A stretch of 9,477 nt of DNA from Flavobacterium sp. (GTDB lineage: Bacteria > Bacteroidota > Bacteroidia > Flavobacteriales > Flavobacteriaceae), in contig JASLGC010000294.1 in NCBI GenBank assembly GCA_030150335.1, positions 1-9,477 on the forward strand. The letters run 5' to 3'. The notes below the pieces were generated by a model. The model did not search any database. It had not been told where the DNA came from and was given only the letters and a program-made list of their open reading frames with translations. Positions 1-7,349 of the stretch are shown here, in pieces (within the stretch, counting starts at the first letter, position 1; every line of letters starts with the position of its first letter). A program made the position numbers and the translations under genes.

Positions 1-24
1 AAATAATTTGTTGAGATGTTTCAT
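1..24 (-). CDS. 5' end of a leftward gene, possibly an OmpA-family outer-membrane protein (partial)
   Basis: Only the first eight codons are in the window, reading MKHLNKLF, and the frame is open to the edge. The ATG at 24-22 lies about 28 bases downstream of the expected start point of the promoter at 59-90, which is the main support. A short Lys-containing N-terminus followed by the start of a hydrophobic stretch is how a signal peptide begins. From memory, flavobacterial OmpA/P60-type outer-membrane proteins start with nearly the same residues and can lie next to kbl. That identity is inference from eight residues and could be wrong. The existence of a gene here is more likely than its identity. 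Confidence 0.45.
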
Positions 25-58
25 AACTTTTTATTTTTTACTTTACCGTAATAATAAG

Positions 59-90
59 CAAAAATACAATTCTCAAACAATATTTACAAA
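59..90 (-). promoter_or_regulatory. Bacteroidota-type promoter for the gene at the left edge
   Basis: Read on the minus strand, a -33 element TTTG (90-87, inside a T-run) is followed after 20 bases by TATTTTTG (66-59). The second element fits the Bacteroidota -7 consensus TAnnTTTG exactly. Transcription would start around position 52, giving a leader of about 28 bases before the ATG at 24. I saw no clear terminator hairpin for kbl between this promoter and the kbl stop, so read-through from kbl is possible. Confidence 0.6.
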
Positions 91-132
91 AAATTTCGTT
101 AAGAATAGCATTTTTTATTTTTATAGGGAATT

Positions 133-1329
133 TTAAGAAATTACATTTAACTCTTTTCCAACTTCAATAAACGCTTGAATCGCTTTGTCCAAGTGGCTTT
201 GCGTATGTGCAGCAGACAATTGAACGCGTATTCTCGCCTTACCTTGTGGCACTACCGGATAGAAGAATCCTGTCACATAAACACCCTTTTCTAACAGTTT
301 ATTGGCCATATCTTGTGATAATTTAGCATCATAAAGCATAACCGGAACGATAGCAGAGTCTCCATCAATGATATCAAAACCAGCATCTTTCATTCCTTTT
401 TTGAAGTAGTTTGTATTCCACTCCAATTTATCGCGTAAAGAAGTATCGTTCTTTAATAATTCAAAAACTTTCAATGAAGCTCCTACAATCATTGGTGCCA
501 ATGAATTAGAGAATAGGTAAGGACGTGAACGTTGTCTTAGCAATTCAATAATTTCCTTTTTACCAGTAGTATATCCTCCCATTGCTCCTCCTAAGGCTTT
601 ACCAAATGTACCTGTAATAATATCTACACGCCCCATCACTCCTTTAGCCTCTAAAGTTCCTTTACCTGTAGCTCCGATAAATCCTGCCGCATGACATTCA
701 TCTACCATAACTAAGGCATCATATTTATCTGCTAAATCACAAATCTTATCCAATGGCGCTACTAAACCATCCATAGAGAACACACCATCTGTTACAATAA
801 TTTTAAATCTATGTCCTGCTTCATTAGCTTTTATAAGTTGCTCTTCTAAATCAGCCATATTGTTATTTTCATAACGATAACGAGCTGCTTTACACAAACG
901 AACACCATCAATAATAGACGCGTGATTTAAACTATCTGAGATAATAGCATCTTCTCCGCTTAATAACGGTTCAAAAACTCCTCCATTCGCATCAAATGCA
1001 GCAGCATATAAAATTGTATCTTCTGTCTGATAAAAATCAGCAACTGCCTGCTCTAATTGCTTGTGTATATCTTGAGTTCCACAAATAAAGCGCACTGATG
1101 ACATCCCGAAACCATGTGTATCTAATGTATCTTTTGCTGCTTGAATAACCTCTGGATGAGAAGACAAACCTAAATAGTTATTTGCACAAAAGTTTAAAAC
1201 CTTATCACCAGATGACACTGTAATTTCAGCTCCTTGAGCAGAAGTAATGATTCTCTCTTTTTTAAATAAACCATTCTCTTCAATAGCGGCTAATTCCTTT
1301 TGAAGATAACCCTTAATTTCTCCGTACAT
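133..1329 (-). CDS. kbl: Glycine C-acetyltransferase (2-amino-3-ketobutyrate CoA ligase)
   Basis: Cytoplasmic PLP enzyme of the alpha-oxoamine synthase family. It interconverts 2-amino-3-oxobutyrate plus CoA with glycine plus acetyl-CoA, the second step of threonine breakdown through threonine dehydrogenase. The 398 residues equal the length of E. coli Kbl and the sequence is very similar throughout. Examples are INFCANNYLGL-like residues 45-55, SVRFICGTQD 78-87, SLNHASIIDGVRLCKA 133-148 and QRSRPYLFSNSLAP further on. The PLP-binding lysine is K244 in TGTFGKALGG. D210 and H213 in MVDECHAAGF and H136 are the other expected cofactor contacts. This close match argues against the related serine palmitoyltransferase or 8-amino-7-oxononanoate synthase. 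The start is the only sensible ATG before the conserved N-terminus. It lies 36 bases after the helicase gene and may be cotranscribed with it. The usual partner tdh is not in the window. Confidence 0.95.
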   Translation of the reverse strand: MYGEIKGYLQKELAAIEENGLFKKERIITSAQGAEITVSSGDKVLNFCANNYLGLSSHPEVIQAAKDTLDTHGFGMSSVRFICGTQDIHKQLEQAVADFYQTEDTILYAAAFDANGGVFEPLLSGEDAIISDSLNHASIIDGVRLCKAARYRYENNNMADLEEQLIKANEAGHRFKIIVTDGVFSMDGLVAPLDKICDLADKYDALVMVDECHAAGFIGATGKGTLEAKGVMGRVDIITGTFGKALGGAMGGYTTGKKEIIELLRQRSRPYLFSNSLAPMIVGASLKVFELLKNDTSLRDKLEWNTNYFKKGMKDAGFDIIDGDSAIVPVMLYDAKLSQDMANKLLEKGVYVTGFFYPVVPQGKARIRVQLSAAHTQSHLDKAIQAFIEVGKELNVIS

Positions 1330-1365
1330 ACTTATATTTTTTTGTGTTTGTTAAATACTCACTAA

Positions 1366-4300
1366 CTACAAATGTATTATTTTTAAATCTTCTCCGGTAT
1401 ATAGCAATACTTTTTTAACTACATTATATCCCATTTCTTCTAAAGACTTAGCATAAGAATTTACTTGTTGCTTATACTTCTCTTCCTCCTTACCTGTTTT
1501 ATAATCCAAAACCATCGCATCATTACCTCTCACAACTACCCTATCTGGTATAGTATTGCATTTCGATTGCTCTATAATAACTCTCTCATTATAAACAATA
1601 TTATCCTCTAAAAAGAAAATTTCTAATTCAGGATGTGAAACTATTCTCTTAACAATTTCCTCAAAATCTTCTTTTTGATTCTCTTGAATTAGTCCATTTT
1701 CTAAACCTTGTTGTATAACAGCATCAACATCTTTAAAAGTCGAAACAAAAGACATCAATTTATGAACTAAATTCCCATATTCGATGGCTTGTAAGTTTGC
1801 CGAGTCCCACATTAACGCTTCTCTTTGGGCAATTTTAATAGCATCAAAGTTCAACGCTTGTTTTGGCGGCATAATAAGCCTACTTCCTTCTCCCTCTACC
1901 ATCTCTTGAGCAACTGACAAACGAACTTCTTCTCCAAAACTATATTTTAGCTCTGCATCACTATACACTCCTTTTGTAAAAAGAAAATCAAGGAAAAACT
2001 TAGATAGATTATTTTTAAATTCTCCTTTTGATGTTACATTCTTATAACTAATAACATACAATTGTTCCTCTGCCCTTGTCAAAGCTACATAAAGCACATT
2101 GACATTATCTAATAACATCTCTTGTTCTTTTTTCTCATACAACTCTTGAGCGAGAAGTCCATATTCCACAACTTCTTTCTTGGAATCTACAAGTGCTTTT
2201 GGAAATGTTAGATTCTCATCATCTGCATCAATATCAATCCATAGTTTATCGCGACTTGGACGAGAATAATCTTCTTCTGCAAAAGGAAATATCACTACAG
2301 GAAACTCTAATCCTTTAGACTTGTGAATAGTCATTATTTGCACTGCATTTCTTCCTTCTGGTGTTGGAATACTAAACTTCTGATAATTACTATTCCAATA
2401 GTCAATGAAATCACTAATTCCAAACTGACTTTTTAAGCTCTTTTCTAAAACTAAATCTAAGAAATACAACACATATGAATTTGCACTCTTATCAGGCATA
2501 AATGCATGAATAATAGCCTCCACAGCATCATATAATGATTTCGCTCTACATGATGAAAAAGAAATCGGCACTGACTGTAAATTCAACCAATCTGCGAACT
2601 CTTGTTCATCTGTGATAACCAATCCTTCTTTGATAAAATCATGCTTATTATTTCCAAGATTATTTTTACTCGCTATATAATATAAAAGCATCATCTTAGC
2701 TTCTAAATCTTTCTCATTCTTTAAATAGCGTAAAACATTAATTATTAACCTTACTTCACTTGCATTGTTAATCAATAACGAATCCGAAGACAATATTTCT
2801 ACGCCATTTTCTGTAAGATAATTTGCCAAAACAACCCCGTGATTTCTCTTACGAGTTAGAATAACAATATCTTTTAAATCAAACCCTTGCGCTAAAATTC
2901 TATTGATAGTCTCTAAAGTTGCTTGAGCATATTGCTCATCTTTTTCAATTGCATCTTCTTCGCTATTCTTATCCTTTTCTAAAAACTCTATTGAAACATA
3001 TCCTCCTGATTTGCTATTTACTTCCTGATAGCTATTATTTTCATATAAATCTTTATAATCCTCATTAATAAAATTACGTGAAATATCTTTAAACAAATCA
3101 TTATTAAAGTTAATCACTTCAGCATAACTACGGTAATTCTTCCCTAAGTTAACTGTTTGCTTATCAGGATTAGAAAAGGGGTTCTCATCTTTACTCAACG
3201 CAATAAACTGTTCTGCTTTACCTCCACGCCATCTGTAAATAGACTGTTTAGGGTCACCAACAATCATTAAACTTCCCTTTGTACCTGCCAAATCCTGCCC
3301 TGCTAATGCATTATCAATTAAAGGTACTAAGTTCTGCCATTGCATTTCTGAGGTATCTTGAAACTCATCTATAAAAAAGTGATGATAACGCTCCCCTAAC
3401 CTTTCATAAATAAAAGGCGCAGGTTGATTTTGAATCTCCTCGTGAATAATCGCATTAAACTGAGTAATAAATAATATGTTTTTCTCTTCTTGAATCTTGT
3501 CCATCTCTTGACCAAGCGTATTCAAAAGCGATAATGGTGTCAAATTCTTAAGAAATGCTTGATAAAAAGCTCGTTTAGCGTACATTCCATAAACCTCTGC
3601 CAATATTTGCAAGAAGTCTCCTATGAATGCCTCTATAAGCTCTATATCTTTTGCCGTCTTTTTAATTTTGACATCATCAAACTCGTGATAACGCTTAGAT
3701 TCTCCTACTGCATCAGAAACAATTTTTTCAACGTGTTTTGGAAAATACTGTCCTGAAAAAGAAGTCTTATCTATTCCTTTTGCATCAATCAAATCCAAAA
3801 TAGACTGACCTAAAGACTTACTTTCCTCTGTAATTCGCTTTATTTCTTCTCTCAAGAAATCTCGAACCTTTACAAAATCATCTAACGTCTTCTCAGAAAA
3901 CAACGCTATCTCATCCCTATTGTTTTCATTTAGCAGTAATGCACCTACATCTTTAAGCTCTTTACTAATATCCCAACTCTTATCATTATCTGCCTTGTCA
4001 ATTGAAAAATCAATCAACAAATCAGTCAATTCTAAATCAATTCCCGCCTTTGATATTACAGCATCTACAGCTTCTTGTAGTAACTCATCAGAATCTAACG
4101 AAACTTCAAAAGACATAGGCAATTCTAAATCAAAAGCAAAAGAGCGAATTACTTTATGAGTAAACTTATCAATAGTTGATATATCAAACGAAGCATAATT
4201 ATGAATAATACTCTTGATAATCCTTCCAGACTTTGCTCTCACAAAATCAGGCTTTAATTCCGTTTCCTCTAAGACTTGTTCAAACATTCCAATATATTTA

Positions 4301-4536
4301 TCTGGAACAACTTCTTGAGAGAAACCATTTAAACAAGAAACAACTCTTGTCTTCATTTCCGCTACTGCTTTATTAGTAAAAGTGATTGCTAAAATCTTTT
4401 TATAGGCATCATCCTGCCTATCTAATAGCAATATTTTCAGATATTCTTTCACTAAGGTATGTGTTTTACCAGACCCCGCAGAGGCGTTATATATTGAGAA
4501 TGAGGACTTATCAGACATTTTAACTTTGTTAGGCAT
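1366..4536 (-). CDS. AddA/RecB-type UvrD-family helicase with C-terminal PD-(D/E)XK nuclease
   Basis: Cytoplasmic superfamily 1A DNA helicase fused to a nuclease. Such enzymes resect double-strand ends for RecA-dependent repair and degrade foreign linear DNA. All helicase motifs are visible: Walker A ASAGSGKT (18-25, K24), Ia AITFTNKAVAEMK (50-62), II DEFQDT (390-395), III VGDPKQSIYRWRGG (426-439), IV NYRS (467-470), V MTIHKSKGLEFPVV (735-748) and VI NVLYVALTRAEEQL (813-826). The nuclease spans about 900-1056, with H925 in GNLVH, D998 in PDR, D1011 and K1013 in LDYKTG, and QQVNSYAK (1023-1030). It therefore looks catalytically complete. The length and fused nuclease fit AddA of an AddAB enzyme. 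No AddB-like partner is in the window. A start at M7 (position 4518) is also possible, since the conserved region begins near residue 13. Confidence 0.9.
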   Translation of the reverse strand: MPNKVKMSDKSSFSIYNASAGSGKTHTLVKEYLKILLLDRQDDAYKKILAITFTNKAVAEMKTRVVSCLNGFSQEVVPDKYIGMFEQVLEETELKPDFVRAKSGRIIKSIIHNYASFDISTIDKFTHKVIRSFAFDLELPMSFEVSLDSDELLQEAVDAVISKAGIDLELTDLLIDFSIDKADNDKSWDISKELKDVGALLLNENNRDEIALFSEKTLDDFVKVRDFLREEIKRITEESKSLGQSILDLIDAKGIDKTSFSGQYFPKHVEKIVSDAVGESKRYHEFDDVKIKKTAKDIELIEAFIGDFLQILAEVYGMYAKRAFYQAFLKNLTPLSLLNTLGQEMDKIQEEKNILFITQFNAIIHEEIQNQPAPFIYERLGERYHHFFIDEFQDTSEMQWQNLVPLIDNALAGQDLAGTKGSLMIVGDPKQSIYRWRGGKAEQFIALSKDENPFSNPDKQTVNLGKNYRSYAEVINFNNDLFKDISRNFINEDYKDLYENNSYQEVNSKSGGYVSIEFLEKDKNSEEDAIEKDEQYAQATLETINRILAQGFDLKDIVILTRKRNHGVVLANYLTENGVEILSSDSLLINNASEVRLIINVLRYLKNEKDLEAKMMLLYYIASKNNLGNNKHDFIKEGLVITDEQEFADWLNLQSVPISFSSCRAKSLYDAVEAIIHAFMPDKSANSYVLYFLDLVLEKSLKSQFGISDFIDYWNSNYQKFSIPTPEGRNAVQIMTIHKSKGLEFPVVIFPFAEEDYSRPSRDKLWIDIDADDENLTFPKALVDSKKEVVEYGLLAQELYEKKEQEMLLDNVNVLYVALTRAEEQLYVISYKNVTSKGEFKNNLSKFFLDFLFTKGVYSDAELKYSFGEEVRLSVAQEMVEGEGSRLIMPPKQALNFDAIKIAQREALMWDSANLQAIEYGNLVHKLMSFVSTFKDVDAVIQQGLENGLIQENQKEDFEEIVKRIVSHPELEIFFLEDNIVYNERVIIEQSKCNTIPDRVVVRGNDAMVLDYKTGKEEEKYKQQVNSYAKSLEEMGYNVVKKVLLYTGEDLKIIHL
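1369..1376 (-). promoter_or_regulatory. Possible -7 promoter element for kbl
   Basis: On the minus strand TACATTTG fits the TAnnTTTG consensus. It overlaps the last codons of the upstream helicase gene, and it would place a transcript start about 33 bases before the kbl ATG. I do not see a matching TTTG at the expected -33 distance, so this may be a chance match in AT-rich DNA. If real, it lets kbl be expressed independently of the helicase gene. Confidence 0.35.
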
Positions 4537-4553
4537 TAACTTTTATTAAACAT
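4536..4553 (-). other. Five-codon leader reading frame overlapping the helicase start
   Basis: Upstream of the helicase gene the minus strand holds ATG TTT AAT AAA AGT TAA. The last A of the stop is the first base of the helicase ATG (TAATG). This geometry permits termination-reinitiation coupling. It may equally be chance in AT-rich leader DNA, and I see no independent evidence that it is translated. Confidence 0.2.
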
Positions 4554-4560
4554 TCTACTT

Positions 4561-4591
4561 TTCTGTATTAACTATAAAATGTTTAAATTTG
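4561..4591 (+). promoter_or_regulatory. Bacteroidota-type promoter for the superoxide dismutase gene
   Basis: The -7 element TAAATTTG (4584-4591) fits TAnnTTTG exactly. It is preceded after 18 bases by TTCTG (4561-4565), a near match to the -33 TTTG. Transcription would start near 4598, giving a leader of about 30 bases. The 92-bp intergenic region must also hold the promoter of the divergent helicase gene, for which I found no convincing element. Confidence 0.6.
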
Positions 4592-4628
4592 AAATAAAAA
4601 TAATACTAATCTTTAAATAATACGAATT

Positions 4629-5234
4629 ATGGCTTTCGAATTACCAAAACTACCGTATGCGTACGATGCATTAGAACCAAATATTGATGCACGTACAATG
4701 GAAATCCACCATACAAAACACCACAATGCTTACACTACTAATTTAAATGCTGCTATCGCAGGAACTGAATTAGAAGGAAAGTCTATTGAGGAAATCCTTA
4801 AGAATTTAGATATGACTAAGGGTGCTGTACGTAATAACGGTGGAGGTTTTTATAACCACAACTTATTCTGGACTGTAATGACACCTAATGGTGGTGGAGA
4901 ACCTACAGGAGAATTAGCTGAAGCAATCAACAAAGACTTTGGTTCTTTCGCTAACTTCAAAGAAGCTTTCTCTAAAGCAGGTGCTACACAATTTGGTTCT
5001 GGATGGGCTTGGTTATGTGTTAAAGACGGTAAATTAGAAGTTTGTGGTACTCCAAACCAAGACAACCCACTTATGCCTGGTGTCGCTTGTGGTGGTACTC
5101 CAATCTTAGGAATGGACGTTTGGGAACACGCTTATTACCTAAACTACCAAAACCGCAGACCTGATTACATTACTGCTTTCTTTAATGTTATCAACTGGAC
5201 TGAAGTTTCTAGAAGATTTGCTGAAGCTAAATAA
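4629..5234 (+). CDS. sodA: Superoxide dismutase, Fe/Mn family, Mn-type signature
   Basis: Converts superoxide to oxygen and hydrogen peroxide. There is no signal peptide, so it should act in the cytoplasm. The 201 residues are the normal length. Metal ligands are H27 (in EIHHTKHHNAY), H77 (NNGGGFYNHNLFW), D163 and H167 (MDVWEHAYYLNYQNRRPDY); the gateway tyrosine is Y35. Residues that separate the classes point to manganese: Gly73 where Fe enzymes carry Gln, and Gln144 in TPNQDNPL, which is the second-shell glutamine of Mn enzymes. Cambialistic use of either metal cannot be excluded from sequence. Three cysteines (130, 139, 154) are present. The gene is a single cistron with its own promoter and terminator. 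The N-terminus MAFELPKLPYAYDALEP is canonical, which fixes the start. The symbol sodB is also used for flavobacterial homologues. Confidence 0.95.
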   Translation: MAFELPKLPYAYDALEPNIDARTMEIHHTKHHNAYTTNLNAAIAGTELEGKSIEEILKNLDMTKGAVRNNGGGFYNHNLFWTVMTPNGGGEPTGELAEAINKDFGSFANFKEAFSKAGATQFGSGWAWLCVKDGKLEVCGTPNQDNPLMPGVACGGTPILGMDVWEHAYYLNYQNRRPDYITAFFNVINWTEVSRRFAEAK

Positions 5235-5252
5235 TTTTTTAGCTCTTAAAAT

Positions 5253-5288
5253 AAAAACTCCGGAGTATTATTACTTCGGAGTTTTTTT
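5253..5288 (+). terminator. Intrinsic terminator after superoxide dismutase, probably bidirectional
   Basis: The perfect arms CTCCG (5258-5262) and CGGAG (5277-5281) are extended outward by five A-T pairs and inward by five pairs (one G-U) around a TTAT loop (5268-5271). Seven T follow on the plus strand (5282-5288). Five A precede the core stem, so the minus strand also has a short U-tract. The hairpin lies 18 bases after the sod stop codon. Confidence 0.9.
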
Positions 5289-5299
5289 GCTTTAAACAA

Positions 5300-5327
5300 A
5301 AACAGCTCATCTTTTGATGAGCTGTTT
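5300..5327 (-). terminator. Intrinsic terminator after pyruvate kinase, probably bidirectional
   Basis: A perfect 12-bp stem, AAACAGCTCATC (5300-5311) and GATGAGCTGTTT (5316-5327), has a four-base loop. On the minus strand the stem is followed by TTGTTT, extending the T-rich tail (TTTTTGTTT). It lies 32 bases beyond the pyk stop. The plus-strand tail TTTATATTAT is weaker, so pyk is the more likely client, with the hairpin a backup for sod. Confidence 0.85.
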
Positions 5328-5359
5328 ATATTATAAAACTTAGAAATCAATCCAAGTAA

Positions 5360-6790
5360 TTATTTTACTTCTGAAATACGCAATGTATTTACCATACCTT
5401 TTTCAATGATTGGCATTGCAGCAAGGTTAATTACCATATCACCTTTCTTAGCAAAACCTTTCTCTTCAACCATACGGTTAATATCCTCAATAGTTTCATC
5501 AGTACTTACAAACTTGTCGTAGTAGAAAGCTTGAACTCCCCATAACAAGTTTAATTGTGTAATGATTCTTTTATTAGAAGAGAATACTAAAATATTACTG
5601 TTTGGTCTCCAAGCAGAAATTTGGAATGCTGTATATCCACTATTCGTTAATGTACAGATAGCTTTCGCTTCAATATCATTCGCCATTGATGCAGCGTGGT
5701 AACAAATATTTTTAGTAATGTATCTATTTGTTTTAATTGTTGGAGCACTTTGAGGTACATTAATCATTGGAGAATCCTCAACACTTTGAATAATTTGAGT
5801 CATCTTCTCGATTACTTGTACAGGGTAACTTCCTACAGAAGTTTCACCAGATAACATTACAGCATCAGCTCCATCCATTACTGAGTTAGCAACGTCGTTT
5901 ACCTCTGCTCTTGTAGGAGTCAAACTTGAAATCATTGTCTCCATCATTTGCGTTGCAATAATAACAGGTATTCTTGCATTCTTAGCAACGTGAACTAATT
6001 CTTTTTGAATTAACGGAACTTCTTGAGCAGGAATCTCAACTCCTAAATCTCCACGAGCTACCATTAATCCATCACAATAAGCTACTAATTTCTTAATATT
6101 CTTAACCGCTTCTGGCTTCTCAATTTTAGCAATAATTGGAATTTTATGGTCTGAATGCTCGTTAATTAATGCTTGTAAGTCCATTAAATCCTCAGGAGTT
6201 CTAACGAAAGATAAAGCCATCCAATCCACTTGCATTTTACAAGCAAAAATCGCGTCTTTAATATCTTTTTCTGTCAATGCAGGTAATGAAACCTTAGTCA
6301 TTGGAAGGTTCACTCCTTTTTTAGATTTAAGTGGTCCTCCTTGGATAACTTTAGCTGTTACTTCATCAATTTGATTTGTCTCAACAACTTCAAATATCAA
6401 TTTCCCATCATCTAATAAAATCTGTTCTCCAGCTTTTACATCTGTAGGGAATTTTTTATAATTCATATAAACGCGATTAGCGTCTCCTTTGAATTCTTCT
6501 TTAGTAGAGAATATAATTCTATCTCCAGGGCTAACGATTACATCTTCAGCCATTACACCTACTCTTAATTTAGGACCTTGTAAGTCACCTAAAATAGATG
6601 TAGTGTAACCAAATTCTGCATTTAGTGAACGAATTATGTCAATTTTCTCTTGCACATCTGTATAATCTGCGTGTGAAAAATTGATTCTAAATACATTTAC
6701 ACCAGCTTTTATCATATCATGTAACACCTCTCTTGAACTCGATGCTGGTCCTAATGTTGCTACAATTTTTGTTTTCTTTTGAATTACCAT
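5360..6790 (-). CDS. pyk: Pyruvate kinase, K+-independent (Lys117) class
   Basis: Cytoplasmic glycolytic enzyme that makes pyruvate and ATP from phosphoenolpyruvate and ADP. At 476 residues it has the standard bacterial length without an extra C-terminal domain. The N-terminal barrel begins with TKIVATLGPAS (7-17) and FRINFSH (34-40). The catalytic signature IIAKIEKPEAV covers 219-229 (K222, metal ligand E224), with D248 in ARGDLG and the segment ATQMMETMI...PTRAEVNDVANSV at 279-304. The B domain lies roughly at 75-170, and the C-terminal allosteric domain starts near 350. Residues L70, Q71, K74 and V77 (GDLQGPKLRVG) match the Leu113/Gln114/Lys117/Val120 pattern of enzymes that do not need potassium, as in E. 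coli PykA. It starts 4 bases after the IPExxxVDY gene and must share its transcript. Confidence 0.97.
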   Translation of the reverse strand: MVIQKKTKIVATLGPASSSREVLHDMIKAGVNVFRINFSHADYTDVQEKIDIIRSLNAEFGYTTSILGDLQGPKLRVGVMAEDVIVSPGDRIIFSTKEEFKGDANRVYMNYKKFPTDVKAGEQILLDDGKLIFEVVETNQIDEVTAKVIQGGPLKSKKGVNLPMTKVSLPALTEKDIKDAIFACKMQVDWMALSFVRTPEDLMDLQALINEHSDHKIPIIAKIEKPEAVKNIKKLVAYCDGLMVARGDLGVEIPAQEVPLIQKELVHVAKNARIPVIIATQMMETMISSLTPTRAEVNDVANSVMDGADAVMLSGETSVGSYPVQVIEKMTQIIQSVEDSPMINVPQSAPTIKTNRYITKNICYHAASMANDIEAKAICTLTNSGYTAFQISAWRPNSNILVFSSNKRIITQLNLLWGVQAFYYDKFVSTDETIEDINRMVEEKGFAKKGDMVINLAAMPIIEKGMVNTLRISEVK

Positions 6791-6794
6791 ATTT

Positions 6795-7283
6795 TTAAAA
6801 AATTAGGTTTTTTTTATTTTTTAAATCCTCCTGCTTAATTTCATAAGCAGTAGAGATTATTTTAATTGAATTTAACTTCTCAATGATTGTGCCAATGCCA
6901 AATTGGTAATCAGTTTCTTCTATTTTTATAAGATAGTCTACAACTTTTAATTCTGGAACTAAGTATCCCTGCTTTGTTATTGGATGATGAGCACTTGTGA
7001 AAAGCGGAGAATCCACGCCTGATTCTGGGGTTAAAAAGGCTTTATTGGATACTAACTTCCAAAATACATGGTGGTCATAATCCTCATACTCAAAAAAAGA
7101 AAAAGAAGCACGACCTTCTTCTGTTACGATGTCGACGTCATTCTTACTTCTCTCTAAAAAAATATTTAAAATAGAATTGATAAAATATACTACTTTATAA
7201 TCTTCTTTTCTTGAAGAATGAATAGCTATTAGTTTATAATCCTCAGTATCAAAGTCGTCTAATCGATGTTTTATTATACCCAT
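6795..7283 (-). CDS. IPExxxVDY family protein, function unknown
   Basis: A 162-residue soluble protein with no signal peptide, membrane segment or known catalytic motif that I can see. The family-defining motif is present in the variant VPELKVVDY at 109-117, following an SAHHPITKQGYL segment. The N-terminal half is acidic and aromatic, with FFEYEDYDHHVFWKL at 63-77. The C-terminus is Lys/Asn-rich (KQEDLKNKKNLIF). This family is known to me only from Bacteroidota, and from memory it usually lies between rnc and pyk, as here. It sits 100 bases after rnc and 4 bases before pyk, so it is probably made together with pyruvate kinase. The context suggests a conserved housekeeping role but no specific function. 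An A8 run in codons 156-158 gives an in-phase A AAA AAC near the 3' end. Confidence 0.85.
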   Translation of the reverse strand: MGIIKHRLDDFDTEDYKLIAIHSSRKEDYKVVYFINSILNIFLERSKNDVDIVTEEGRASFSFFEYEDYDHHVFWKLVSNKAFLTPESGVDSPLFTSAHHPITKQGYLVPELKVVDYLIKIEETDYQFGIGTIIEKLNSIKIISTAYEIKQEDLKNKKNLIF

Positions 7284-7300
7284 GTGAGTAGTTTGTATTA

Positions 7301-7308
7301 CAAATATA
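7301..7308 (-). promoter_or_regulatory. Probable promoter -7 element for the IPExxxVDY-pyk unit
   Basis: On the minus strand TATATTTG (7308-7301) is an exact TAnnTTTG match, 17 bases upstream of the ATG at 7283. Start would be near 7295, giving a very short leader of about 12 bases. The -33 position reads GGTG or AGGT, a poor match to TTTG. The element occupies the 100-bp gap after rnc, where a new promoter would be expected. Confidence 0.5.
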
Positions 7309-7349
7309 CAACTTTTATTTTGTCAGCACCTAAGAATGGCCAACAACAT

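Noticed and set aside
25..132. AT-rich runs after kbl considered as a kbl terminator
   Set aside because: Only A/T-on-A/T pairing with a long loop is possible. No GC stem is present, so I did not call a terminator.
3559..3756. 65-codon open frame on the plus strand opposite the helicase gene
   Set aside because: It lies wholly antisense to a gene with clear family motifs. Its product is unlike any family I know, and there is no promoter or leader support.
3920..4159. 79-codon open frame on the plus strand opposite the helicase gene
   Set aside because: It is a Ser/Leu-rich antisense shadow of AT-rich coding DNA with no independent evidence for expression.
4537..4628. Minus-strand promoter for the helicase gene
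   Set aside because: I found no convincing TAnnTTTG match on the minus strand in this divergent region, so none is annotated although one must exist nearby.
4850..5065. 71-codon open frame on the minus strand opposite superoxide dismutase
   Set aside because: It is antisense to a fully conserved enzyme, and its composition mirrors the sod codons.
6827..6832. AGGAGG on the minus strand upstream of pyk
   Set aside because: It is a perfect Shine-Dalgarno core, but it lies 36 bases before the pyk ATG, inside coding sequence for QED of the preceding gene. Bacteroidota rarely rely on this signal, so it is coincidence.
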